Of a stretch of DNA of 9,869 nucleotides, positions 1-5,711 are shown piece after piece (position 1 is the stretch's first letter; the number at the start of each line of letters is the position of its first letter). The notes beneath the pieces are model-generated. The model saw only the letters and a program-made list of their open reading frames with translations. It made no database searches and was not told where the DNA came from. The position numbers and the translations under genes are program-made. Source of the DNA: an uncultured Oscillospiraceae bacterium (GTDB lineage: Bacteria; Bacillota; Clostridia; Oscillospirales; Acutalibacteraceae); contig URRG01000054.1 of the NCBI GenBank assembly GCA_900550095.1, positions 1 to 9,869 on the forward strand, written 5' to 3'.

Positions 1-1061
1 AGGAGCTTATCCGCTGCGCGGTCCTCACCTCCCTGCGGGACGGCACTCCCGAGGGCAAGTCCACTTTGGAGCTGGCCCGCCGCATGGGGGATAACAGCCA
101 GGAGACGGCTGGTTCCAATTTCATTGAATTTACGGCGCAGACCCGCATGAGCGGCGTGGACCTTCCCGATGGGACAAAGATCCGCAAAGGCGCTGCAGAA
201 GCTATCGAGCAGTATGTGAAGGAACTGGGCGGCAAAGTTCCCGCCGACCTGCATGAGCAGGTTGATAAGATTTCCAGTTTGGGTGGTACTCCTCTCACAG
301 TCTGCGAAAATGATCGGATCTTGGGCGTTATATACCTGAAGGATACGGTAAAGCCCGGCATGGTAGAGCGTTTTGAGCGTCTGCGTGCCATCGGCATCAA
401 GACCATTATGTGCACAGGCGACAACCCGCTGACTGCGGCCACTATTGCGAAAGAAGCCGGTGTAGACGGATTTATTGCCGAGTGCAAGCCCGAGGACAAG
501 ATCGACGTGATCAAGAAGGAACAGGCCGAGGGCAAGATCGTGGCTATGACGGGCGACGGCACCAACGATGCTCCCGCGCTGGCCCAGGCCAACGTTGGCT
601 TGGCCATGAACAGCGGCACTACCGCTGCCAAGGAAGCCGCCAACATGGTGGATCTGGATTCCGATCCTACCAAGATCCTTGAGGTTGTGGAGATCGGCAA
701 ACAGCTCCTGATCACCCGCGGAAGCCTGACGACCTTCTCCATTGCCAACGACATTGCGAAGTATTTTGCCATTATCCCCGCTATGTTCGCCTCCGCTATT
801 CCGGAGCTGGGCGTTCTGAACATCATGGGGCTTGCAAGTTCTTTCAGCGCTATTCTTTCCGCGCTGATCTTCAACGCGATCATCATCCCCTGCCTGATTC
901 CTCTGGCTATGAAGGGCGTTAAATACCGCCCCATGTCCTCCGGGAAGATGCTGGGAAGAAACATGCTCATTTACGGTATCGGCGGCATCATCACTCCTTT
1001 TATCGGAATCAAGATCATCGATCTGATCATCCATCCGCTGCTTGCCCTTATCGGTCTGTAA
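1..1061 (+). CDS. kdpB: Potassium-transporting P-type ATPase subunit KdpB, C-terminal half (5' end outside window)
   Basis: KdpB is the ATP-hydrolysing membrane subunit of the KdpFABC high-affinity K+ pump. The frame is open from base 3 to the TAA at 1059-1061, giving 352 codons; E. coli KdpB has 682 residues, so about half is missing and the phosphorylated-Asp DKTGT motif lies upstream of the window. Visible in order: the nucleotide-binding domain with TPEGKS (about 46-63), FTAQTRMSG (about 129-155) and the RKGA ATP-site motif (about 183-194); TGDNPLTAA (about 417-440); the hinge motif MTGDGTNDAPAL (about 546-582); MNSGTTAAKEA (about 606-638); the stretch TRGSLTTFSIANDIAKYF (about 714-768); and then the C-terminal membrane helices, ending in GGIITPFIGIKIIDL. 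All match KdpB closely rather than other P-type ATPases. kdpC follows after 18 bases with its own ribosome binding site, so the two are surely co-transcribed. Identification is near certain; only the fragment's 5' boundary is artificial. Confidence 0.97.
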   Translation, partial: ELIRCAVLTSLRDGTPEGKSTLELARRMGDNSQETAGSNFIEFTAQTRMSGVDLPDGTKIRKGAAEAIEQYVKELGGKVPADLHEQVDKISSLGGTPLTVCENDRILGVIYLKDTVKPGMVERFERLRAIGIKTIMCTGDNPLTAATIAKEAGVDGFIAECKPEDKIDVIKKEQAEGKIVAMTGDGTNDAPALAQANVGLAMNSGTTAAKEAANMVDLDSDPTKILEVVEIGKQLLITRGSLTTFSIANDIAKYFAIIPAMFASAIPELGVLNIMGLASSFSAILSALIFNAIIIPCLIPLAMKGVKYRPMSSGKMLGRNMLIYGIGGIITPFIGIKIIDLIIHPLLALIGL

Positions 1062-1079
1062 GGAAGGAGGACGAAATTC

Positions 1080-1892
1080 ATGAAAGAGTCTGTAAAAAGC
1101 TTTCTGCATAATGCGAGACAGGCCGTTCTGGTCACTGTCGTTCTGATGCTGATCTGCGGGTTTTTGTTCCCGCTTCTGCTCAGCGGCCTTTCTTCCCTGT
1201 TTTTCCCCAGCCAGTCCAACGGCAGCCTGATTGAGGCGGATGGAAAGGTCATCGGCGCTAAATATGTGGGCCAGGAATTCACAAAGGATTACTTCATGTG
1301 GAGCCGCCCCTCCCAGTATCACTACAACGTTTACACGGAGGATAAGGACGGGACACAGCATTACGTGATGGAAGATGACGCCGGCCAGCAGATCCTTTAT
1401 ATTGTTGATGAAGAGGATGAGGAAGGCAACGTTGTCAAGGCCCATTACGATACCTTCGACAAAGACGGCAATCAGGTGTTCTACAAGGATATTGAGAACC
1501 TTGACGAGGCAACCGATACCAGATTTGCAGGACTGGGCTCCGGCTCGGCGAACTATGGGCCTTCTAATCCCGCTCTGGCAGAGCGTGTAAAAGCGGATAT
1601 CGACTCCTTCCTTAAGGAAAATCCCGATGTGAAGATGGAGGATATCCCCACCGACCTGCTCACAGCTTCCGGTTCCGGCCTGGATCCGCATATCACTCCC
1701 GCTTCTGCGGAGGTTCAGATCCCCAGGATCGTAGAGGCTTCCAAACTCAGCGAGGAGGAAGTACGCGAGATCGTAAGCCGTCATACCAGCGGCAAGGTTC
1801 TGGGAGTCTTTGGTGAAGACACCGTAAACGTTCTGGAGGTCAACCTGGATATTGCAAAGGCCATGGGACTTCTGAACGGAGAGGAAAAATAA
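1080..1892 (+). CDS. kdpC: Potassium-transporting ATPase subunit KdpC, with acidic insertion
   Basis: KdpC is the single-span accessory subunit that binds KdpA/KdpB and is thought to help ATP binding or complex stability. The ATG at 1080 follows AAGGAGG (1064-1070) by 9 bases. Residues 15-42 form the one membrane helix, with the family pattern GFLFPLLLSGL. After it come FPSQSNGSLI (42-51), GQEF and FMWSRPS (64-78), GSANYGPSNPAL (155-166), the signature LLTASGSGLDPHITPASA (193-210) and a C-terminal region VNVLEVNLDIA (249-259). The protein is 270 residues long, against about 190 for E. coli KdpC. The excess is a strongly acidic block at residues 83-148, placed between the SRPS and SGSANYGPSNPAL motifs on the extracytoplasmic side. 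The block contains four loose repeats of D-x-x-G followed 4-7 residues later by Tyr. Both flanking core motifs are intact and in one frame, so this is an insertion rather than a misassembly or frameshift. The identity is firm; the function of the insert is unknown. Confidence 0.96.
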   Translation: MKESVKSFLHNARQAVLVTVVLMLICGFLFPLLLSGLSSLFFPSQSNGSLIEADGKVIGAKYVGQEFTKDYFMWSRPSQYHYNVYTEDKDGTQHYVMEDDAGQQILYIVDEEDEEGNVVKAHYDTFDKDGNQVFYKDIENLDEATDTRFAGLGSGSANYGPSNPALAERVKADIDSFLKENPDVKMEDIPTDLLTASGSGLDPHITPASAEVQIPRIVEASKLSEEEVREIVSRHTSGKVLGVFGEDTVNVLEVNLDIAKAMGLLNGEEK

Positions 1893-1912
1893 AATTGCAA
1901 GGGAGTGGCGGT

Positions 1913-2797
1913 ATGCTGCATCCATATCGGACCGCTTCCAAGATACAGGTTTCCCTGGTGGAATCCGTAGAGGAAAGCAGCCCCGCATTGGGACTGCTTT
2001 CCGTGCTTTGCGGAATAGATGGATGGCTGGGCAGAGCGCCTTCCGTGCAGAGCTCCGCGCAGGGAAAGAGCATATATATCCTGTATCGGGACGCGGCCTT
2101 TTTAGTAGAGGATTTTTTTGAGGCTTTCGGCCCTGAAATGGCGTTTATAGGGGAGACCTGGCCTGTCTGCGCCTATGGTACGGCCCGGAATCAGGAGACC
2201 GTCCGCCTTTGGGCGGAGAGAGAGGGGAACTCCTGTCGGTTCGTGCAGGAAAGTATCTCCGGAAGCAGTGCGGATGTGCTGCAGACCTTGTGCCTGCAGG
2301 TAGACTGCCCGGAGAAGGAGGAAGCAGAACAGCTTGCGTCGTTCCTCAAGGCAGTAAGCTTCAAGCCCGCTGTAGCAGCGGTGGAGTGGAAGAGCGCAGA
2401 ATTTCTTCGCCGGCAGAACCTGCTGCTTCCGGTTTCTTCCGGGACATTTTTCTGCTATGGAGGCGGGGATCCGGCGTCTCCGCCGGGTGAATGCCTTTCG
2501 GCGTTGGATTTTAGCCAGAAGGTTTCCCTTTGGAACGCGTTTCTGGGCGAAGGACTGGAACCGGTGGAATTTGAATGGCTGGCGGAAGAAATCGCCCAAG
2601 GCTCCATCGAGAATCGCATGGAATGGGAATTGGCTCTGCGGGATTCCATGGATCAGCTGGGCTGCCGGATCGTGAATGGAAAAAACGCGTTTCAGATCTA
2701 CGACGGAGCGGGAAACCGGCTTTATTTCGGGGCCGACGGCCGTCATGCGGCGGAACTGGCTTTGATCAAGATTCTGTTTCCTCTGAATTACCAGTAA
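1913..2797 (+). CDS. Uncharacterised protein, last gene of the kdp operon
   Basis: I do not recognise this family. The ATG at 1913 is preceded by AAGGGAG (1899-1905) with a 7-base spacer, and kdpC ends only 20 bases upstream; an in-frame TTG at 1895 has no suitable binding site. The product has 294 residues. There is no signal peptide, no membrane span, and no helix-turn-helix, kinase, P-loop or HAMP motif that I can see. It looks soluble and cytoplasmic, with eight cysteines (residues 33, 86, 108, 127, 132, 181, 194, 251) that do not form a clear CxxC metal site. The N-terminal half carries alternating hydrophobic strands (KSIYILYRD at 52-60). The C-terminal third is rich in acidic and aromatic residues (EFEWLAEEIAQG at 219-230) and ends in a Gly-rich stretch (IYDGAGNRLYFGADG, 262-276) and a hydrophobic helix. 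A strong terminator follows at once. Its position after kdpC suggests a role linked to K+ uptake, in the place where kdpD or kdpE often stands, but that is inference only. Confidence 0.8.
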   Translation: MLHPYRTASKIQVSLVESVEESSPALGLLSVLCGIDGWLGRAPSVQSSAQGKSIYILYRDAAFLVEDFFEAFGPEMAFIGETWPVCAYGTARNQETVRLWAEREGNSCRFVQESISGSSADVLQTLCLQVDCPEKEEAEQLASFLKAVSFKPAVAAVEWKSAEFLRRQNLLLPVSSGTFFCYGGGDPASPPGECLSALDFSQKVSLWNAFLGEGLEPVEFEWLAEEIAQGSIENRMEWELALRDSMDQLGCRIVNGKNAFQIYDGAGNRLYFGADGRHAAELALIKILFPLNYQ

Positions 2798-2804
2798 TAA
2801 AGCG

Positions 2805-2840
2805 GCCCTGCCGGGAACAGATTCCGGCAGGGCTGTTTTT
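2805..2840 (+). terminator. Intrinsic terminator of the kdp operon
   Basis: A perfect 10-bp GC-rich stem pairs 2805-2814 (GCCCTGCCGG) with 2824-2833 (CCGGCAGGGC) around a 9-base loop. TGTTTTT (2834-2840) follows directly. It starts 7 bases after the stop codon of the preceding unknown gene. This is a textbook Rho-independent terminator and it separates the kdp unit from dapA. Confidence 0.93.
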
Positions 2841-2871
2841 CGGAATTTTAATCCCTTCCGGCTTATACTAA

Positions 2872-2901
2872 CACCTTTTTTAGGCAGGCTGTGCTATAGT
2901 A
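2872..2901 (+). promoter_or_regulatory. Candidate extended -10 promoter of dapA
   Basis: TGTGCTATAGTA at 2890-2901 contains the -10 hexamer TATAGT (2895-2900) with the TGn extension just upstream. With a 17-base spacer the -35 position (2872-2877, CACCTT) is poor, which extended -10 promoters tolerate. It lies after the kdp terminator and 65 bases before the dapA start. The 5' leader would be about 60 bases, too short for a lysine riboswitch; it contains only a weak GGGG/CCCC hairpin (2915-2918 with 2931-2934). Confidence 0.55.
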
Positions 2902-2965
2902 AGCCATAAAGAAAGGGGAGGCTGCGAACGCCCCACATTTTCAAGATGAAAAGAGAGGAAAAGAA

Positions 2966-3922
2966 ATGAAACGCACTGTATTTACCGGTTCAGGAGTGGC
3001 TCTTGTGACGCCTATGCATCCGGATTTATCCGTAAATTTTGAAAAGCTCCGTGAGTTGATTGAATTTCATATTGAGAATAAAACAGACGCTATTGTGATC
3101 ACTGGGACCACGGGGGAAGCATCCACCCTGACGGATGAGGAACATCTTCGTGTGATCAGCTATACGGTAGAATGCGTTCATGGGCGTATTCCGGTGATCG
3201 CAGGAACGGGGAGCAACAATACGGCGCATGCTGTGGATATGTCAAAGAGAGCGGAAATTTTGGGCGCAGACGCGCTTCTTCTCGTAACGCCTTATTACAA
3301 TAAATGCTCGCAGCAGGGGTTGTACCTCCATTTTAAAGCCGTTGCAGACGCGGTTTCACTGCCTATCATCCTCTACAATGTTCCCAGCCGGACAGGGGTA
3401 AATATCCTTCCGGCCACTTACGCCCGCCTCAGCCAGATTCCGAATATTGTGGCTGTGAAAGAAGCCAGCGGCAATTTCTCTCAGATCGCAAAGATCATGT
3501 CTCTCTGCGGAGGGGAGCTGGACATATATTCCGGAAACGACGACCAGATCACTTCGGCTCTGGCTTTGGGGGCCAAAGGGGTTATTTCTGTTCTGGCCAA
3601 CCTTGTCCCTCAGGAGACGCATGCCATCTGTCAGAGCTTTTTTGACGGAGATCCGGAGCAGAGCGACACCCTTCAGCTTCGCTATCTGGAGCTGATCGAA
3701 AACCTTTTCAGCGACGTTAATCCGATTCCTGTGAAGAGAGCTCTCAACGCCATGGGGTTTGAGGTAGGCGAATGCAGGCTTCCTCTTTGCCCGATGGATG
3801 AGGTTTCGGAGGAGCGCCTGCTCAGCTGCATGCAGCGCTATGGACTGATCGACGGTGTAAACGCTGGTTCCGTAACGGTGCGCCGTCCTCAGGAAGCCCT
3901 TCTCTGGAGGCGGAATCATTAA
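2966..3922 (+). CDS. dapA: 4-hydroxy-tetrahydrodipicolinate synthase (DapA)
   Basis: DapA condenses pyruvate with aspartate semialdehyde in the cytoplasm, the first committed step towards diaminopimelate and lysine. The ATG at 2966 follows GAGAGGA (2953-2959). The product is a (beta/alpha)8 aldolase of the DapA/NAL class. Catalytic features are all visible: GTTGE at 47-51 (Thr48/Thr49 of the proton relay), TPYYNK at 108-113, Tyr137 in LYNVPSRTG (136-144), Arg142 that binds the substrate carboxylate, and the Schiff-base Lys165 in VAVKEASGN (162-170). GTTGE and the Arg favour DapA over N-acetylneuraminate lyase or other aldolases of the superfamily. Length is 318 residues against 292 in E. coli. 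The extra part is a C-terminal tail from about residue 295, with several arginines and no similarity I recognise. The gene is transcribed alone, with its own promoter and terminator; no other dap gene is nearby. The tail could be lineage-specific or a small stop-codon change. Confidence 0.95.
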   Translation: MKRTVFTGSGVALVTPMHPDLSVNFEKLRELIEFHIENKTDAIVITGTTGEASTLTDEEHLRVISYTVECVHGRIPVIAGTGSNNTAHAVDMSKRAEILGADALLLVTPYYNKCSQQGLYLHFKAVADAVSLPIILYNVPSRTGVNILPATYARLSQIPNIVAVKEASGNFSQIAKIMSLCGGELDIYSGNDDQITSALALGAKGVISVLANLVPQETHAICQSFFDGDPEQSDTLQLRYLELIENLFSDVNPIPVKRALNAMGFEVGECRLPLCPMDEVSEERLLSCMQRYGLIDGVNAGSVTVRRPQEALLWRRNH

Positions 3923-3994
3923 AGCATCTGTGCTGTTTACGGCAGCCTACTGTTCTAAGATACTCTTTTACAGCGAAAAGATCGCTTTAGCAGG

Positions 3995-4054
3995 AAAGAA
4001 TATTCCCCTTCCGGCGTGTTTTATATTCGCTGGAAGGGGAATATTCTTTTTCTC
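3995..4054 (+). terminator. Long intrinsic terminator after dapA
   Basis: A perfect 18-bp inverted repeat pairs 3995-4012 with 4032-4049. It can be extended inwards by G4013-T4031 and three G-C pairs (4014-4016 with 4028-4030) to 22 bp, leaving an 11-base loop. The 3' arm runs into TTTTTCTCTC (4047-4056). It lies 72 bases past the dapA stop. The reverse orientation lacks a long T run, so termination is mainly for the + strand. Confidence 0.9.
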
Positions 4055-4275
4055 TCAAAGAGCGGTTTCGCTGGGATGCGGGCTTTAATACGGCCTTTCG
4101 CCGGGAGAGAAGAAGTATGAACGGCTGCGAGAAATAAATCGGGAAGAAGAAATATTCGCAAGAGGCGTATTCTGGATGAAAGGAAACGAGACAGCCTTTA
4201 ATATGGAAATATATTCCTTTGATTCGTCCATACTAAATAAAATGGAAAAAGTTTGTAAAGATAACTTCTAAGCGA

Positions 4276-4347
4276 GGTATGAAGGTCCCTGAATGAAGAG
4301 AAGCTTCATTCACGGCAGTAAAGTTGCCGGGGAAGAGACGATACCCC
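4276..4347 (+). other. Cluster of inverted repeats upstream of the pyrH promoter (possible structured RNA)
   Basis: A 9-bp perfect hairpin pairs 4290-4298 with 4304-4312 around the loop AGAAG. It is followed by a 5-bp hairpin CGGCA/TGCCG (4313-4317 with 4325-4329) and by GGGG (4329-4332) facing CCCC (4344-4347). An outer GGTAT (4276-4280) can pair with ATACC (4341-4345) and would enclose the two hairpins as a multibranch fold. I see no match to a named RNA family. It lies upstream of the likely pyrH transcription start, so it would have to be made from another promoter or act as DNA. It may also be chance structure. Confidence 0.3.
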
Positions 4348-4357
4348 TTTACATTAT

Positions 4358-4386
4358 TTGCCTCCTATTGTAAAATAGAGTACAAT
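4358..4386 (+). promoter_or_regulatory. Sigma-A type promoter of the pyrH operon
   Basis: A -35 box TTGCCT (4358-4363, four of six consensus bases) and a -10 box TACAAT (4381-4386, five of six) are separated by exactly 17 bases. Transcription would start near 4392-4394, leaving a leader of about 44 bases before the pyrH start codon. It is the best-formed promoter in the window and would drive the whole housekeeping operon. Confidence 0.78.
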
Positions 4387-4392
4387 AATATG

Positions 4393-4416
4393 CTTTCCGG
4401 GGAGGAAACCGGGAAG
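4393..4416 (+). promoter_or_regulatory. 5' leader hairpin of the pyrH transcript with SD-like loop
   Basis: CTTTCCGG (4393-4400) pairs with CCGGGAAG (4409-4416), eight pairs including one G-T, around the loop GGAGGAAA (4401-4408). The loop presents a Shine-Dalgarno core not followed by a usable start codon at normal distance, while the real pyrH site AGGGGTG (4423-4429) sits 6 bases after the stem. The hairpin would begin at or next to the predicted transcript 5' end. It could stabilise the mRNA or act as a ribosome standby site; this role is inferred. Confidence 0.5.
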
Positions 4417-4436
4417 AAAAATAGGGGTGTTTTATA

Positions 4437-5150
4437 TTGCAGCCGAAATATAAGAGGATTCTTTTAAAGCTGAGCGGAGAATCCCTGGCAGGCCATTTGG
4501 GTCACGGTATCGATTTTGACACGGTATTGAAGATTTGTGAACCTATTAAGGAATGCGTGGAAATGGGAGCGCAGGTCGCCATCGTCGTAGGCGGAGGCAA
4601 TTTCTGGAGAGGCCGCAGCAGCGGAAAGATGGATCGTACAAGGGCGGATCACATGGGAATGCTGGCAACCACAATCAATGCTTTGGGGGTGGCGGATGCG
4701 CTTGAGCAGCTGGGGGTGGCTGTGAGAGTGCAGACGGCCATCGCTATGCAGGAAATCGCCGAGCCTTATATCCGCAACCGGGCTGTGCGGCATTTGGAAA
4801 AGGGCCGCGTAGTGGTCTTCGGCTGCGGGACAGGCAATCCCTTTTTCTCCACAGATACGGCCGCTGCGCTGCGCGCTGCTGAAATCGACGCCGATATCAT
4901 GATGAAGGCCACTATGGTGGACGGCGTATATGACTCAGACCCCAAAAAGAATCCGGAAGCTAAAAAATATGAGACCCTTTCCTTTACGGAGGTTCTCAGC
5001 CGGAATCTGCAGGTGATGGACGGAACGGCTGCTTCTCTCTGCAGAGACAATAAATTGCCTATTTTGGTCTTCAGCCTGGAAGACCCGAATAATATAGTAA
5101 AAGCGGTTTCCGGTGAATCTATCGGTACTGTAGTTAAGGAGGAAGAGTAA
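4437..5150 (+). CDS. pyrH: UMP kinase (uridylate kinase)
   Basis: PyrH phosphorylates UMP to UDP with ATP, a hexameric cytoplasmic enzyme of the amino-acid-kinase fold, usually activated by GTP and inhibited by UTP. The start is TTG at 4437, preceded by AGGGGTG (4423-4429) with 7 bases between; no ATG lies close by in frame, and the N-terminus beginning MQPKYKRILLKLSGE fits the family well. Motifs: KLSGE (11-15), phosphate-binding GGGNFWRGR (52-60), RADHMGMLATTINALGV (69-85), the UMP-binding GTGNPFFSTDTAAALRA (131-147), KATMVDGVYDSDP (157-169) and MDGTAASLC (194-202). Length 237 is normal for the family. frr begins one base after the stop codon, showing tight coupling. Unlike in many Firmicutes, rpsB and tsf are not directly upstream; the gene has its own promoter instead. 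Confidence 0.97.
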   Translation: MQPKYKRILLKLSGESLAGHLGHGIDFDTVLKICEPIKECVEMGAQVAIVVGGGNFWRGRSSGKMDRTRADHMGMLATTINALGVADALEQLGVAVRVQTAIAMQEIAEPYIRNRAVRHLEKGRVVVFGCGTGNPFFSTDTAAALRAAEIDADIMMKATMVDGVYDSDPKKNPEAKKYETLSFTEVLSRNLQVMDGTAASLCRDNKLPILVFSLEDPNNIVKAVSGESIGTVVKEEE

Positions 5151-5151
5151 A

Positions 5152-5706
5152 ATGAAAGAGATTCTCACGAATGCGGAACAGCATATGAAAAAGAGCTTGG
5201 GTGTGCTGCAGAACGATTATGCAGCTATCCGGGCGGGCCGTGCAAATCCCGCCGTTCTCGATAAAGTTATGGTGGATTATTACGGGGCGCCCACGGCGAT
5301 CAATCAGCTTGCGGCTGTTTCTGTGGCAGAGGCTCGCATTCTCACTATCCAGCCATGGGATACATCTGTCTGCCGTGCTATTGAGAAAGCTATCCAGACC
5401 TCTGATATCGGCATCAACCCCCAGAGTGACGGAAAGATCATCCGCATGACGTTCCCTCCCCTTACGGAAGACCGCAGAAAGGAGCTTGCCAAGGATATCA
5501 GCAAGATGGCGGAGGAGAGCAAGGTTGCTATCCGCAATATCCGCCGGGAGGCTATGGATAAGCTGAAGGCCAAAAAGAAGAGCGGGGATCTGACAGAGGA
5601 TGACCTGAAACAGGCTGAGAAAAAGACGCAGGATCTGACAGATAAGTATTGCAAGGAGATCGACTCCATGCAGGTGATAAAACAAAAAGAAATTATGGAG
5701 ATTTAA
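5152..5706 (+). CDS. frr: Ribosome recycling factor
   Basis: RRF acts with EF-G to split the post-termination ribosome and free mRNA and tRNA. The ATG at 5152 follows AAGGAGG (5136-5142), which lies inside the end of pyrH, by 9 bases. The product has 184 residues, the usual size, with the long three-helix bundle and the small domain. Conserved parts are AIRAGRANPAVLDKVMVDYYG (about 25-45), the domain II hinge region with ILTIQPWD (63-70), SDIGINPQSDGKIIRMTFPPL (about 84-104), TEDRRKEL (105-112) and the helix VAIRNIRREAMDKLK (about 125-139) with the arginines that touch 23S rRNA. Nothing is missing. uppS begins five bases after its stop. Position between pyrH and uppS is the standard order in Clostridia and Bacilli. 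Confidence 0.98.
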   Translation: MKEILTNAEQHMKKSLGVLQNDYAAIRAGRANPAVLDKVMVDYYGAPTAINQLAAVSVAEARILTIQPWDTSVCRAIEKAIQTSDIGINPQSDGKIIRMTFPPLTEDRRKELAKDISKMAEESKVAIRNIRREAMDKLKAKKKSGDLTEDDLKQAEKKTQDLTDKYCKEIDSMQVIKQKEIMEI

Positions 5707-5711
5707 AGCAC

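Larger units (their letters stand above)
3923..4436. other. Intergenic region dapA-pyrH (514 bases), no convincing gene
   Basis: This gap holds a small hairpin (3972-3976 with 3982-3986), the long dapA terminator (3995-4054), short inverted repeats (4061-4064/4069-4072; 4091-4094/4100-4103), a 61-codon open frame without a good start (4089-4271), a cluster of hairpins (4276-4347), the pyrH promoter (4358-4386) and a leader hairpin (4393-4416). The middle part looks more AT-rich than the flanking genes. I matched no known riboswitch, T-box, SRP RNA, 6S RNA or tRNA consensus here. Confidence 0.7.

Noticed and set aside
1895..1912. TTG start for the unknown gene after kdpC
   Set aside because: No Shine-Dalgarno sequence at the right distance; AAGGGAG at 1899-1905 serves ATG 1913.
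2102..2746. 214-codon minus-strand open frame opposite the unknown kdp-linked gene
   Set aside because: The + strand frame has a proper ribosome binding site and operon spacing. The minus-strand frame has neither, and would run against the kdp operon.
2902..2965. Lysine riboswitch ahead of dapA
   Set aside because: The leader after the predicted start is only about 60 bases and has no lysine-box motifs; a lysine riboswitch needs well over 150 bases.
4117..4137. Six-codon frame after a GGGAGA site upstream of pyrH
   Set aside because: It is too short, is not near a regulated gene start, and has no attenuator arrangement around it.
4060..4436. T-box, SRP RNA, c-di-AMP or other known riboswitch before pyrH
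   Set aside because: The conserved core sequences of these families (for example the T-box TGGNACCGCG or the SRP GGAAGGAAGCAGCC-type loop) are absent.
5649..5711. Upstream TTG start for uppS inside frr
   Set aside because: It would add 21 residues unlike the family. ATG 5712 gives the typical N-terminus and the usual length.
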